Assembly: GCA_016222905.1 (NCBI GenBank)
Contig: JACRPZ010000055.1
Coordinates: forward strand, 1 to 62,085
DNA from: Nitrospirota bacterium
GTDB lineage: Bacteria; Nitrospirota; Thermodesulfovibrionia; UBA6902
Reading direction: 5' to 3'
DNA: 62,085 nucleotides
In this document: positions 1 to 7,863 of the stretch, one piece after another
How the letters are laid out: each line of letters opens with the position of its first letter
How positions within the stretch are numbered: position 1 is the first letter of the stretch
The notes under the pieces: model-generated
What the model saw: only the letters and a program-made list of their open reading frames with translations
Told to the model about the DNA's origin: nothing
The model's database searches: none
Made by a program: the position numbers and the translations under genes

Positions 1-67
1 CTTTCGGTATTACCGCGTCGTATATATAGCTGTAGAAACTGACCTGCCCGTAATCCTTCTTTATCAT
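1..67 (-). CDS. Transposase, N-terminal fragment (truncated by window edge)
   Basis: An ATG at 67-65 on the minus strand follows an AGGAGG ribosome binding site and opens a frame starting MIKKDYGQVSFYSYIYDAVI, which runs off the window. The GQVSFY...IPKD pattern resembles the N-terminus of DDE transposases of the IS5/IS1182 group. Only 22 residues are visible, so the family call is tentative. The identical frame begins at 62018 on the plus strand. Confidence 0.6.
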   Translation of the reverse strand, partial: MIKKDYGQVSFYSYIYDAVIPK

Positions 68-135
68 CGTCCCTCCTGACTTTATGTTTGCTTTATTTAT
101 GCAAACTTAATGCCAGTCTTTTTCAGCAGTCTCAA
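1..135 (-). mobile_element. IS element, 5' end (left copy, cut by window edge)
   Basis: Positions 1-135 are the exact reverse complement of 61950-62084, with no mismatch. The shared sequence runs outward from TTGAGACTGCTG through a GTTTGC/GCAAAC hairpin and an AGGAGGGACG ribosome binding site into the first 22 codons of a transposase. The identity stops abruptly at 135/61950, which marks the end of the element. The two copies point out of the window on both sides. Confidence 0.85.
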
Positions 136-323
136 TTTACATCTCCCTCATACTGCAAAACTCTAAAAACATGCTCCTCGTCCTTCGCAATTAGCCACTT
201 ATTCCCTGCTTAAAATAAACCGTGCCCTTTGTCAGCTATGGCACGAACAGTTTTAAAGTGAGTCGTCCCTTTTCAGTTATTCTAATTTTTGCTTTGAAGG
301 TGATGTTACAAGACTGGGAACTG

Positions 324-352
324 TTGACAATTTCACCGCTAAAATATAAAGA
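324..352 (+). promoter_or_regulatory. Probable sigma70 promoter for the YVTN protein gene
   Basis: TTGACA at 324-329 is a perfect -35 box. It is followed by TAAAGA at 347-352 (17-bp spacer) or TATAAA at 345-350 (15-bp spacer). The start codon is at 399 with an AAGGAG ribosome binding site. The rest of 136-398 shows no gene. Confidence 0.5.
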
Positions 353-398
353 TATAAGTCCTGTCAGACAATAAAACTCGATAAAAAAGGAGAATAAT

Positions 399-1418
399 AT
401 GAAATTTATTAAAGGATTATCTGTTGCATTAGTTCTTCTTGCGTTAACAATCCCGGCATACGGGGGCGGCAAAGAGGCGGCAGTTGCAAAAGGCAGCCGC
501 CTGTACGTTTCCAACGCGGGCAACAGCACTATCTCAGTGATTGATCTATCAAAAAAAGAGGTCGCCGCAACAATCAGGACAGGCGTATGGCCCGCAGGCA
601 TGGCAATGGACTCCGGCACAGGAAAACTCTATGTTGTCAATTCAAGCGAGGGCGACAGCACGGTCTCGGTAATTGATACTGCGAGCAATTCAGAGCTGAA
701 GAAGATAAAGGTCGGCATAGGGCCGATGGCTATTGCGCTTGATACGGCTTCAGGCACAGGATATGCCGCTGATGCGGAACATATTGTGGACGGAAAGAAC
801 GTGAGCAAGACGCTCTCTGTTATTGACCTTAAGACAGATACTGTTACAGGGAAGATAGAGACTGGCATCGGGCCTTTTGACTTAAAGATATTTGACGGCA
901 AGATATTTGCGAGCAATTCAGGCGACTGGACGGTCGCTGTTGTTGACGTAAAGAGCCGTAAGGTCCTGGAGAAGATTAAGGTTGTTGACACGCCGCTTGG
1001 CGTAGGTGTTGATCAAAATAAGAAGAAGGTATATGTAGCCATTCACGGCAAAGGCAAGGTGTCGGTAATTGACGCTTCATCGCTTAAAGAGATAAAGAAT
1101 ATAGATGTCGGCAAGTCAGCCTGGTATATTGCGGTTGATTCCGCGAACAGCAGGGCATATGTCACCAGGAGAGAAGACAATGCTGTAGCGGTCATTGATA
1201 CAAACAAAGATGAGAAGATCGCTGATATCAGCGTCGGCAAAGGGCCTATTGGCGTTGCTGTAGACCCCGTAAAAAAGAGGCTCTATGTGGCTAATCATGA
1301 TGATATATCCGTCTCGGTGATAGACACTGAGAGCAATAAGGTCATAGATACCATTAAAATGACGCTTACTCCTGACAGCCCTTATTCCGGTGCTCCGTGG
1401 GGCCTGCTGCTTAATTAA
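399..1418 (+). CDS. Exported YVTN-family beta-propeller repeat protein
   Basis: A 339-residue protein with an N-terminal signal peptide (hydrophobic residues about 7-22, likely cleavage near AYG). The rest consists of about 40-residue repeats of the form LYVxNxxxxTVSVIDxxxxKVxxxIxVGxxP, seven or so in number, typical of the YVTN/NHL-like beta-propeller fold. Such proteins sit in the periplasm or at the surface and usually bind other proteins or act as surface antigens; no catalytic residues are apparent. The start is supported by an AAGGAG box 7-8 bases upstream and a TTGACA promoter. The gene stands alone, next to the IS end on its upstream side. The fold is clear, the biological role is not. 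Confidence 0.8.
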   Translation: MKFIKGLSVALVLLALTIPAYGGGKEAAVAKGSRLYVSNAGNSTISVIDLSKKEVAATIRTGVWPAGMAMDSGTGKLYVVNSSEGDSTVSVIDTASNSELKKIKVGIGPMAIALDTASGTGYAADAEHIVDGKNVSKTLSVIDLKTDTVTGKIETGIGPFDLKIFDGKIFASNSGDWTVAVVDVKSRKVLEKIKVVDTPLGVGVDQNKKKVYVAIHGKGKVSVIDASSLKEIKNIDVGKSAWYIAVDSANSRAYVTRREDNAVAVIDTNKDEKIADISVGKGPIGVAVDPVKKRLYVANHDDISVSVIDTESNKVIDTIKMTLTPDSPYSGAPWGLLLN

Positions 1419-1437
1419 ACACTAACACAAATACATA

Positions 1438-1504
1438 AAATCTCCCCTACCCCCTCTTTGCCAAAGAGGGGGATAAATTCCCACTTTGTAAAAGGGGGAT
1501 TAAA
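1438..1504 (+). repeat. Dispersed hairpin repeat, CCCCTC family (copy 1)
   Basis: The sequence runs TCTCCCCT, then CCCCTCTTTG facing CAAAGAGGGG (a near-perfect hairpin), then CCCACTTTGTAAAAGGGGGAT. Closely matching copies lie at 28051-28120 and, inverted, at 49711-49787. It fills the gap between the YVTN gene and mdh and could also act as a transcript-end hairpin. Confidence 0.75.
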
Positions 1505-1554
1505 AAGTTAACTTTACATCTAACAACATTTAATGTATGAAAAATGAGGTAAAG

Positions 1555-2481
1555 GTGCGCAAAAAGATCACGGTTGTCGGCGCGGGAAATGTCGGCACAA
1601 CAACAGCACAGCTTATCGCAGAGAGGGATCTTGCGGATGTTTCGCTGATTGATATTGTTGAAGGTATTCCACAGGGCAAGGCTCTGGATATACAGGAGGC
1701 ATGTCCGCTCTGGAACTCTTCAGCCAGAGTGACAGGGACAAACAGTTATGCTGACACAGCCGGTTCCGATATTGTGGTGATCACCGCAGGCCTTGCGAGA
1801 AAGCCCGGTATGAGCAGGGATGACCTTCTTCTTGCAAATGCAAAAATTGTAAACGGGGTTGCTGAAAATATCGCAAAGACCTCTCCTGAAGCCATAATCA
1901 TAGTCGTTACAAACCCGATGGATGTGATGGCGCAGCTTACCCAGAAAGTCACAGGGATTCCCCATAAAAGGATAATAGGCATGGGCGGTGTTCTCGATTC
2001 CGCGAGGATGAGGGCGTTTATTTCGCTTGACGTTGGCGTTGCGCCGGGAGATATTAAGACGATGGTTTTAGGCGGGCACGGCGATCAGATGGTGCCGATG
2101 CCGCGCTTCACAACGATTAAGGGCAATAGTATATCCAGTATTCTTACTGAGTCAAGGCTTAAGGGTATTATTGAAAGGACAAAGAACGGCGGCGCGGAGA
2201 TTGTCGGACTTTTAAAGACAGGAAGCGCTTATTACGCCCCTGCAGCTTCAGTTGTTGAGATGATAGAGGCGATATTCGGCAATAAAGAGGATCCTCTTCC
2301 ATGCTCGGTTTATCTTGACGGCGAGTATGGAATTAAAGGGGTATATCTCGGCGTGCCTGTTAAGCTTTCTTCGGAAGGAATAGAAAAGATCATTGAACTT
2401 GAACTTGCAGAAGATGAGAAGGAGGCGCTTTTTGCCTCTGCAGAGGCTGTGAGAGGACTCATTAAAAAAATCGGAATATAG
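1555..2481 (+). CDS. mdh: Malate dehydrogenase (NAD-dependent, LDH-like)
   Basis: Interconverts malate and oxaloacetate with NAD in the cytoplasm. The dinucleotide-binding GAGNVGTTTAQ motif lies at the N-terminus, followed by the substrate arginine loop ARKPGMSRDD, the GMGGVLDSARMR segment and the catalytic histidine in GGHGDQMVPM. Length of about 308 residues fits the LDH-like MDH class. An ATG at 1537 would add six residues but has no ribosome binding site. The GTG at 1555 is preceded by GAGG at a 5-base spacing and gives the usual MRKKITVVGAGNVG-type N-terminus, so I prefer it. It probably forms an operon with the Ndk gene 19 bases downstream. Confidence 0.92.
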   Translation: MRKKITVVGAGNVGTTTAQLIAERDLADVSLIDIVEGIPQGKALDIQEACPLWNSSARVTGTNSYADTAGSDIVVITAGLARKPGMSRDDLLLANAKIVNGVAENIAKTSPEAIIIVVTNPMDVMAQLTQKVTGIPHKRIIGMGGVLDSARMRAFISLDVGVAPGDIKTMVLGGHGDQMVPMPRFTTIKGNSISSILTESRLKGIIERTKNGGAEIVGLLKTGSAYYAPAASVVEMIEAIFGNKEDPLPCSVYLDGEYGIKGVYLGVPVKLSSEGIEKIIELELAEDEKEALFASAEAVRGLIKKIGI

Positions 2482-2500
2482 CAGACAGAGGAGAGATTAC

Positions 2501-3229
2501 ATGGCGAAAAAAGAACTTGAACAGACGCTTGTGCTTATTAAACCGGACGCGCTTAAAAACTCATTGACAGGATACGTGCTTTCGCAGCTTTCCGAATTTC
2601 ACAGCGGCTTGCGCTTTGCAGGTCTTAAGGTCGTCCATGTCAGCAATATGCTCGCGGACGAGCACTATTTTGAACATCGGGGCAAAGTATTCTTCCCTTC
2701 ACTTCTGGAATACATCATGGGTAATCTGCATTATCCCAATGATCCGGAGAAACACAGAGTGATCGCGATTGTGTATCAGGGCCCCGATGCCGTTAAGAAG
2801 ATACGGAGTATTGCAGGCCCTACGAATCCTCATGTTGCAAGGGATGAAAAGCCGGGCTGCATCCGCGCGCTCGGCACAGTGGTTCCCATTAAAGACGCTG
2901 AAGGAAAGGTGGTCGGCGAACGCATGGATAATCTTATTCACGCCTCTGCCACAGACAGTGAAGCTGAGCGTGAGATCAAGCTATGGTTCAAGCCTAACGA
3001 TATCCCTCCGCTCATGCATGCCAACAAAACCGAAACAAGCGATGCCTATTACTATTTTAAGGAGAGCAGGCTTTACACAACGCATGAGCCGGGGAGCGTA
3101 TGCTTTCTTCCCCTTGGCGATGTTGCGTGGAAGTCAGATATGGAGGCGCTGCGCCTGATTGCAAAGGGTCTTCCGGCTCCATGCTCTCTTGAGACAGTGG
3201 TCGCCAAGTATCTCATAAACGAGAAATAG
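2501..3229 (+). CDS. ndk: Nucleoside-diphosphate kinase, extended form
   Basis: Transfers the gamma phosphate of ATP to nucleoside diphosphates. The family hallmarks are LIKPDA near residues 12-17 and the phospho-histidine motif NLIHASATDSEAEREI with His147. The protein has 242 residues against about 140-150 for ordinary Ndk. There is a roughly 10-residue insertion before the active-site histidine (around 128-140) and about 78 residues after the core. A GAGGAGAG box precedes the ATG. It follows mdh closely and is probably co-transcribed. The core function is well supported; the role of the extension is unknown. Confidence 0.85.
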   Translation: MAKKELEQTLVLIKPDALKNSLTGYVLSQLSEFHSGLRFAGLKVVHVSNMLADEHYFEHRGKVFFPSLLEYIMGNLHYPNDPEKHRVIAIVYQGPDAVKKIRSIAGPTNPHVARDEKPGCIRALGTVVPIKDAEGKVVGERMDNLIHASATDSEAEREIKLWFKPNDIPPLMHANKTETSDAYYYFKESRLYTTHEPGSVCFLPLGDVAWKSDMEALRLIAKGLPAPCSLETVVAKYLINEK

Positions 3230-3275
3230 GTAATAGGTTTTGACCCCTGGCCTTTATTTTTTTATCTGAGTTGCA

Positions 3276-3797
3276 ATGAATATACTCTTCATCGGGCATT
3301 CTCTGATAGAATTCTTTGACTGGCAAGGCCGCTTCCCTCTTCATCAGGTTGCAAACCTCGGCGTTGCCGGGGAGACTGTTGAAGGGCTGCTTTCAAGGAT
3401 TGGCAGCATCACCGGCCAACATCCATCCGCTGATATCATCTTTATAATGTCCGGCCTGAATGATGTTGCAATGGAGGAGTTCGGCTTTGCCGGTTCATAC
3501 AGAAAGATTGTCGAAAAATTAATTCCTGCCTATCCTCAAGCCCGTATATTCATTCATAGTCTATTACCGACGAATGTCGAGTTTATTACAGACAAATCAA
3601 TTCAGGATGTAAATCGTTCCCTTAAAGAACTTGCTAAGGATACCGGAGTTGAATATCTTGATATATACAGTATCTTCATTAACGAAGAAGGCGCGGCGAT
3701 AAGTGAATATCTGCTTGATGACGGCGTGCATCTCAGCGATAAAGGATATGATGCATGGGCAGGGGTGTTAGAGGGGATAATCAATCGAACTTCGTAA
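3276..3797 (+). CDS. SGNH/GDSL-family hydrolase (esterase/lipase-like)
   Basis: A 173-residue protein with the SGNH hydrolase blocks in order. Block I is FIGHSLIE, where GHS replaces the usual GDS and keeps the nucleophilic serine. Block II glycine is in NLGVAGET, block III is SGLND with the oxyanion asparagine, and block V is DGVHLSDKGYDAWAG with catalytic Asp and His. It has no signal peptide and resembles the small cytoplasmic TesA/PAF-acetylhydrolase-like esterases; the substrate cannot be read from sequence. No clear ribosome binding site precedes the ATG. It converges with the GGDEF gene, whose stop lies 6 bases away. Confidence 0.8.
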   Translation: MNILFIGHSLIEFFDWQGRFPLHQVANLGVAGETVEGLLSRIGSITGQHPSADIIFIMSGLNDVAMEEFGFAGSYRKIVEKLIPAYPQARIFIHSLLPTNVEFITDKSIQDVNRSLKELAKDTGVEYLDIYSIFINEEGAAISEYLLDDGVHLSDKGYDAWAGVLEGIINRTS

Positions 3798-3802
3798 CCT
3801 GT

Positions 3803-5452
3803 TTATCTTGTCCTTCTTTTGTGCTGGTACATTAATCCATCAGCCTCTGAAAGCAGCTCGTCAATAGAACGGGGCTGCTTGGGGTCATATATTGTAAACC
3901 CATAACTCAACGATAATTCCCCTAACGGTTCATTGGCTTTATGATTATGTGTATTTAAATTTTCCCTCAAACGCTCAGCAAGAATTTCAATGTTAGTGTC
4001 AGGAGTATCCACTCCAAGCACAACGAACTCGTCCCCGCCTATACGGGCAACTATATCAGATTCTCTGAAAGTATCCTTCAGGATATTGGCAGTATTAATT
4101 ATTGCCATATCGCCTCTTTGATGCCCAACAGTGTCATTAATGATTTTCAGGAAATCAAGGTCCGCAGACATCAGAAACATTTTTTTATCTTCACGGTTAG
4201 CTAACTTTAATTGCTGCTCACTTAAAGCAAGAAAACCTCGTCTGTTGTATAAACCGGTGAGCTCGTCCGTTATTGACATAGAATAAAGCTTTTCCTCTGC
4301 TTGTTTAAGCATGGTAATATCTTTTGATATGACAGTTACAGATGTCGTTTTATTATTAAAATCTCTAACAGGACTTATTGTCTGAATAAAACACTTGCCG
4401 TCCCTGAAACTTTTATATTCATATTGAAGAGACTCCCCTGATTTGAAGACACTATCGGCTTTCTGAATAAATAATTCTGTCTCTTCAGGTGAATGAAAAT
4501 CGCTGTATGCTTTATTTGTATATTGTTCCTCTGACAACCCCAGCCTTAACAGATGTTGTTTGTTTATAAAAAGATACTTGTGATCAGCATCAACTAAATA
4601 TATGGAATCAGATGTACAATCAACCAGAGAACGATACTTTTCCTCTGACTGTCTCAAAGCAAATTCTGACTTCAGGCGTACCATGATCTCCTGTTTGAGA
4701 TTGGCAATGCTTGCTTGCAGCTCAGAGGCCATATTATTGAAGGCTGCGGCCAGAGCCCCTGTCTCATCATTGGCTTTTACATCTACCCTGTAACCATAGT
4801 TTCCTGATTCTATTGCTTTGGCCCCGATAGAGAGCATTTTAACGGGTTTCAGCACATTGGAAGCAATAATATTGATAGCAAATATCCCTATTCCCAGGAA
4901 TAGCAAGGTGATAAAAATAATTGCCCAGAGTGCCTGAGATATAGTCTTTCTGATACGGCTTTCTGAGATGCCCACATGGGCTGTGCCGAGGTCTTTGAAT
5001 AATCGGACAGCAAATTCCCGTATATAGCCATTTTCCGTATCAAGCAGCTTTGAAGAACATGCCTGTCCCGGAGCAGGAGTGTTAATTCCTTTAAGACCTG
5101 CAGGGAATCCGTCTTGAAAGGTGTGCGCCAGGACTTTACCTTTTGAACTGATGATATATATATATGCTATGTCTTCCTCATTTTTTTGCATGTCATCAAT
5201 AAGATTTTGCAGTTTTAATATATTCTGTGTGAGGATGAGGTCGGTTGCATTGGCAGAAAGATTTTTTGTGATAATAAGATTATGATGTTCAAGTTGATGG
5301 TTCAGGGTGTTAGTTAGTTCAATATATACGAATAGTGCTGTCAGAAAACCCAGAAGAATGATGACCGGGCTTATAGCAATAAGAAGCTTGGCCTTGAGTC
5401 CCACATTCAGAAAGCGGCTGTTAAATTTATCCGTTAAAGCGTCACTTTTCAT
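3803..5452 (-). CDS. Membrane diguanylate cyclase: sensor-HAMP-PAS-GGDEF
   Basis: A 549-residue inner-membrane protein predicted to make c-di-GMP. Transmembrane segments at about 21-43 and 174-196 enclose a periplasmic sensor region. HAMP follows (197-250), then PAS (268-383) and a GGDEF domain (390-547). The active-site GGDEF motif is intact at 472-476, and an RESD inhibitory I-site lies exactly five residues before it, so an active, product-inhibited enzyme is expected. The gene overlaps the upstream PhnD-like lipoprotein gene by 11 bases, so the two are translationally coupled. This suggests that the lipoprotein presents a ligand to the periplasmic domain. Confidence 0.9.
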   Translation of the reverse strand: MKSDALTDKFNSRFLNVGLKAKLLIAISPVIILLGFLTALFVYIELTNTLNHQLEHHNLIITKNLSANATDLILTQNILKLQNLIDDMQKNEEDIAYIYIISSKGKVLAHTFQDGFPAGLKGINTPAPGQACSSKLLDTENGYIREFAVRLFKDLGTAHVGISESRIRKTISQALWAIIFITLLFLGIGIFAINIIASNVLKPVKMLSIGAKAIESGNYGYRVDVKANDETGALAAAFNNMASELQASIANLKQEIMVRLKSEFALRQSEEKYRSLVDCTSDSIYLVDADHKYLFINKQHLLRLGLSEEQYTNKAYSDFHSPEETELFIQKADSVFKSGESLQYEYKSFRDGKCFIQTISPVRDFNNKTTSVTVISKDITMLKQAEEKLYSMSITDELTGLYNRRGFLALSEQQLKLANREDKKMFLMSADLDFLKIINDTVGHQRGDMAIINTANILKDTFRESDIVARIGGDEFVVLGVDTPDTNIEILAERLRENLNTHNHKANEPLGELSLSYGFTIYDPKQPRSIDELLSEADGLMYQHKRRTR

Positions 5453-6359
5453 TAAGAAATCTTTGCATCTCCCTTATGGAATCGTACGCGCTGTCCTCTG
5501 TCTCAACGAAGCGGTCTACCTTCACCTTCTCCAAAATAGAACGGCCTTCAGCATCAAGGTGCATATTAAGTAATATGTCACGCAGTTTTACTTTAAGTTC
5601 AGGCGCTATACTTGCAGGGATAACCACAGGGGGTATCCCGTACGGCGGGGACTTTATTATTACTTTGGTCTTGGATGTAAATTCAGGCTCCGTAGCATCG
5701 GCATAATCCCAGATAAGGGAGTCAACAGCAGCGCCGTCAACAAGATGCCTGGCAACAGCCTCTATGGATTTGTCATGACTGTTTGTATAGGTTATATCAG
5801 AGAAGAAAGATTCAGGCTTCTCCCCGATCTTGCCTATCATATAGGTGGGAGCAAGCTTGCCTGAATTAGACATCGGATCGGTGAACGCGAATTTCTTGCC
5901 CTTAAGGTCCTCAAGCCTCGTTGCCTTGCTGTCTCTGGGAACTATTATGTATGAATAGTAATAAGGCTTGCCGTATGCGATAGGCGCAACAAGCAGTTCC
6001 ATGCCGAAATCCCTCTTGCCGTCAATGTATGCACCGCTGCAGACAAAGGCCGCGGATATTTCTCTGTCCTTCACCAAAGCATTGACTTCCGCGTATGTAT
6101 CCCTCTGAACCAGTTCCACAGGCATCTCTAATTTCTTCGAGATGTAATCAAGCATATTGCTGTAATATATGAAGGTCTTTTTGGGTGATATTATGGCAGA
6201 GACCGCTATCTTCACGACCTCTTTTCCCATGTTCTGCTCTAATTGCTCCCGGTCTTTATTCAGGGATACCTTAGCGGCCTCCTCTTTTGTGCAGCCTGGA
6301 AAAAACAGGAATATGCAAAGAAATGCCAAAGGGAATATAAGTCTGTAGTTGTTTTTCAT
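5442..6359 (-). CDS. PhnD-like substrate-binding lipoprotein
   Basis: A 305-residue periplasmic binding protein of the PhnD/phosphonate-phosphite family, with segments such as AFVCSGAYIDGKRDFGMELLV and KGKKFAFTDPMSNSG. The start at 6359 is chosen because AAGGAG precedes it at 7 bases and because it yields a proper lipoprotein signal, hydrophobic residues 7-20 and lipobox FPGC with Cys23. A longer frame reaching 6389 lacks this support. No ABC permease or ATPase gene is adjacent; the partner is the overlapping GGDEF gene. It therefore probably works as a sensory ligand-binding subunit rather than in uptake. The ligand is unknown. Confidence 0.82.
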   Translation of the reverse strand: MKNNYRLIFPLAFLCIFLFFPGCTKEEAAKVSLNKDREQLEQNMGKEVVKIAVSAIISPKKTFIYYSNMLDYISKKLEMPVELVQRDTYAEVNALVKDREISAAFVCSGAYIDGKRDFGMELLVAPIAYGKPYYYSYIIVPRDSKATRLEDLKGKKFAFTDPMSNSGKLAPTYMIGKIGEKPESFFSDITYTNSHDKSIEAVARHLVDGAAVDSLIWDYADATEPEFTSKTKVIIKSPPYGIPPVVIPASIAPELKVKLRDILLNMHLDAEGRSILEKVKVDRFVETEDSAYDSIREMQRFLNEK

Positions 6360-6456
6360 GTTGTTTCTCCTTTGTTTCAATATTATCACATTTTAAGGGA
6401 ATTAGTGCATGGATGCAAATAGCAAAAAGATATGAAAAAGCAATATCAAGAATCTC

Positions 6457-7719
6457 TTATCTTAATCTTAAAAACGCGAGTGATTCTATGTGGAAGGTCT
6501 GTGGAAAGAGATCAACCGTCCTTACAGACTCAATATCATATATCGCCGACAGCTTTTTAATGTCCCTTGAGAAGGTTGACGGGTCGCAGGATATGTATAC
6601 AATCTGCTCCGGCATCATTGTTAGCACATTCTTGATTGCCTTTTGAGTGAGCCCGGGTCTCGGCGGGTCGAGAATTAAAATATTAATCTTCCCGCTCGTC
6701 TGAAAGTCTTCAGCAGAAGATCTGATGAACCTGCATTTGCTGATCCCGTTTATCTCTAAATTTCTCATGCCGTCTTCAACAGCATGAGGGTTATCCTCAA
6801 CAGCAATGACCTCTGAGTCTCCGGCAAGAGGCATGGAGAAATTACCCGCCCCTGCGTATAAGTCCAGAATCCTTTTGCCCTTGTATGGCTGAAGAGTCTC
6901 TTTGATAAGCCTGACCAGCGATTGGTTAAGCTTAAAATTGCTCTGAAAAAAACTCATTGCCGATACGGTATATTGCATGCTGTTTCTGGCAAGATTCAGT
7001 GTTATATACGGCTTACCGTATCTTAAAATCTCTCTGCCGCCTGTCTCAATTGTCAGGCCTGAAAATCCTGAATCAAGAAATTTTGAGGCTATCTTATCAA
7101 AGCGTCTTCCGGCTCTTCTTTTATCAGAGATATTAAGCAGAGCTATGAGACTGTCCCCGCAGGATATGTGTATCTCTTTGGCGTTTATACCTTTCAGTAG
7201 GCTCTTTACCACTTTAAGGGAACGGTTGATCTCTTCTTTCATAAGAGGGCAGTTATCAATCTCGACAAGGTCTGTGCTCTTCTCCCTGTAAAAACCTATC
7301 TTCCCGCTCCCTATCTTAAACTGCCCCCTGTGTCTGTATTTCCACGGGGTATCTCCTGTAAGTGGCCGAGAGAGTGTTATATCTATTTTTGCCGTTCTCT
7401 TTAGGGAATCCCTGAGAATATCTTCTTTAAGCGCAACCTGCTCTTCATAAGAGGCGTGCTGAAGATGGCATCCGCCGCATATTCCGAAGAGCTTGCATCC
7501 GGGCTCTATCCTGTGCGGTGAAGGTGTTATTATCTTTGCAACTGACGCAATGAAAAAATCCTTCTTCTCCTGCTCAATAACGGCTTCCACCGTCTCTCCC
7601 GGCAGAGCCGCTCCTTTTATCATTACAACTTTCCCCTCGTATCTGCCGATAGTCAGCCCTCCATATGCAGGCCGGTCAACATTCAGTATTAAACACTTCA
7701 CAATAGGGTCTTCTTTCAT
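6457..7719 (-). CDS. rlmD: 23S rRNA (uracil-5-)-methyltransferase RlmD/RumA type
   Basis: A SAM-dependent RNA m5U methyltransferase of the TrmA/RumA family, 420 residues. It has an N-terminal TRAM-like segment, an iron-sulfur cluster motif with C75, C81 and C84 (ICGGCHLQH), and a C-terminal Rossmann methyltransferase with LDLYAGAGNFSMPLA. The catalytic segments are ILDPPRPGL and YISCDPSTFSRD, where the cysteine is the nucleophile. Which uridine is modified cannot be decided from sequence; RlmD and RlmCD are close relatives. It is divergent from the histidine kinase gene at 7864. Confidence 0.88.
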   Translation of the reverse strand: MKEDPIVKCLILNVDRPAYGGLTIGRYEGKVVMIKGAALPGETVEAVIEQEKKDFFIASVAKIITPSPHRIEPGCKLFGICGGCHLQHASYEEQVALKEDILRDSLKRTAKIDITLSRPLTGDTPWKYRHRGQFKIGSGKIGFYREKSTDLVEIDNCPLMKEEINRSLKVVKSLLKGINAKEIHISCGDSLIALLNISDKRRAGRRFDKIASKFLDSGFSGLTIETGGREILRYGKPYITLNLARNSMQYTVSAMSFFQSNFKLNQSLVRLIKETLQPYKGKRILDLYAGAGNFSMPLAGDSEVIAVEDNPHAVEDGMRNLEINGISKCRFIRSSAEDFQTSGKINILILDPPRPGLTQKAIKNVLTMMPEQIVYISCDPSTFSRDIKKLSAIYDIESVRTVDLFPQTFHIESLAFLRLR

Positions 7720-7863
7720 AGTTGCGCAATAAGCGTATGTCTTGTAATCTCTGACATTAAAATTATAACCTTAAGCAGGCTCTTTTTTGCGTACTTAAAT
7801 GTTTAACCCTGTTAGAATTGCAGCAAAAGGCAGGAGGTAAAGATTCAGGCTGAAATAAAATTA

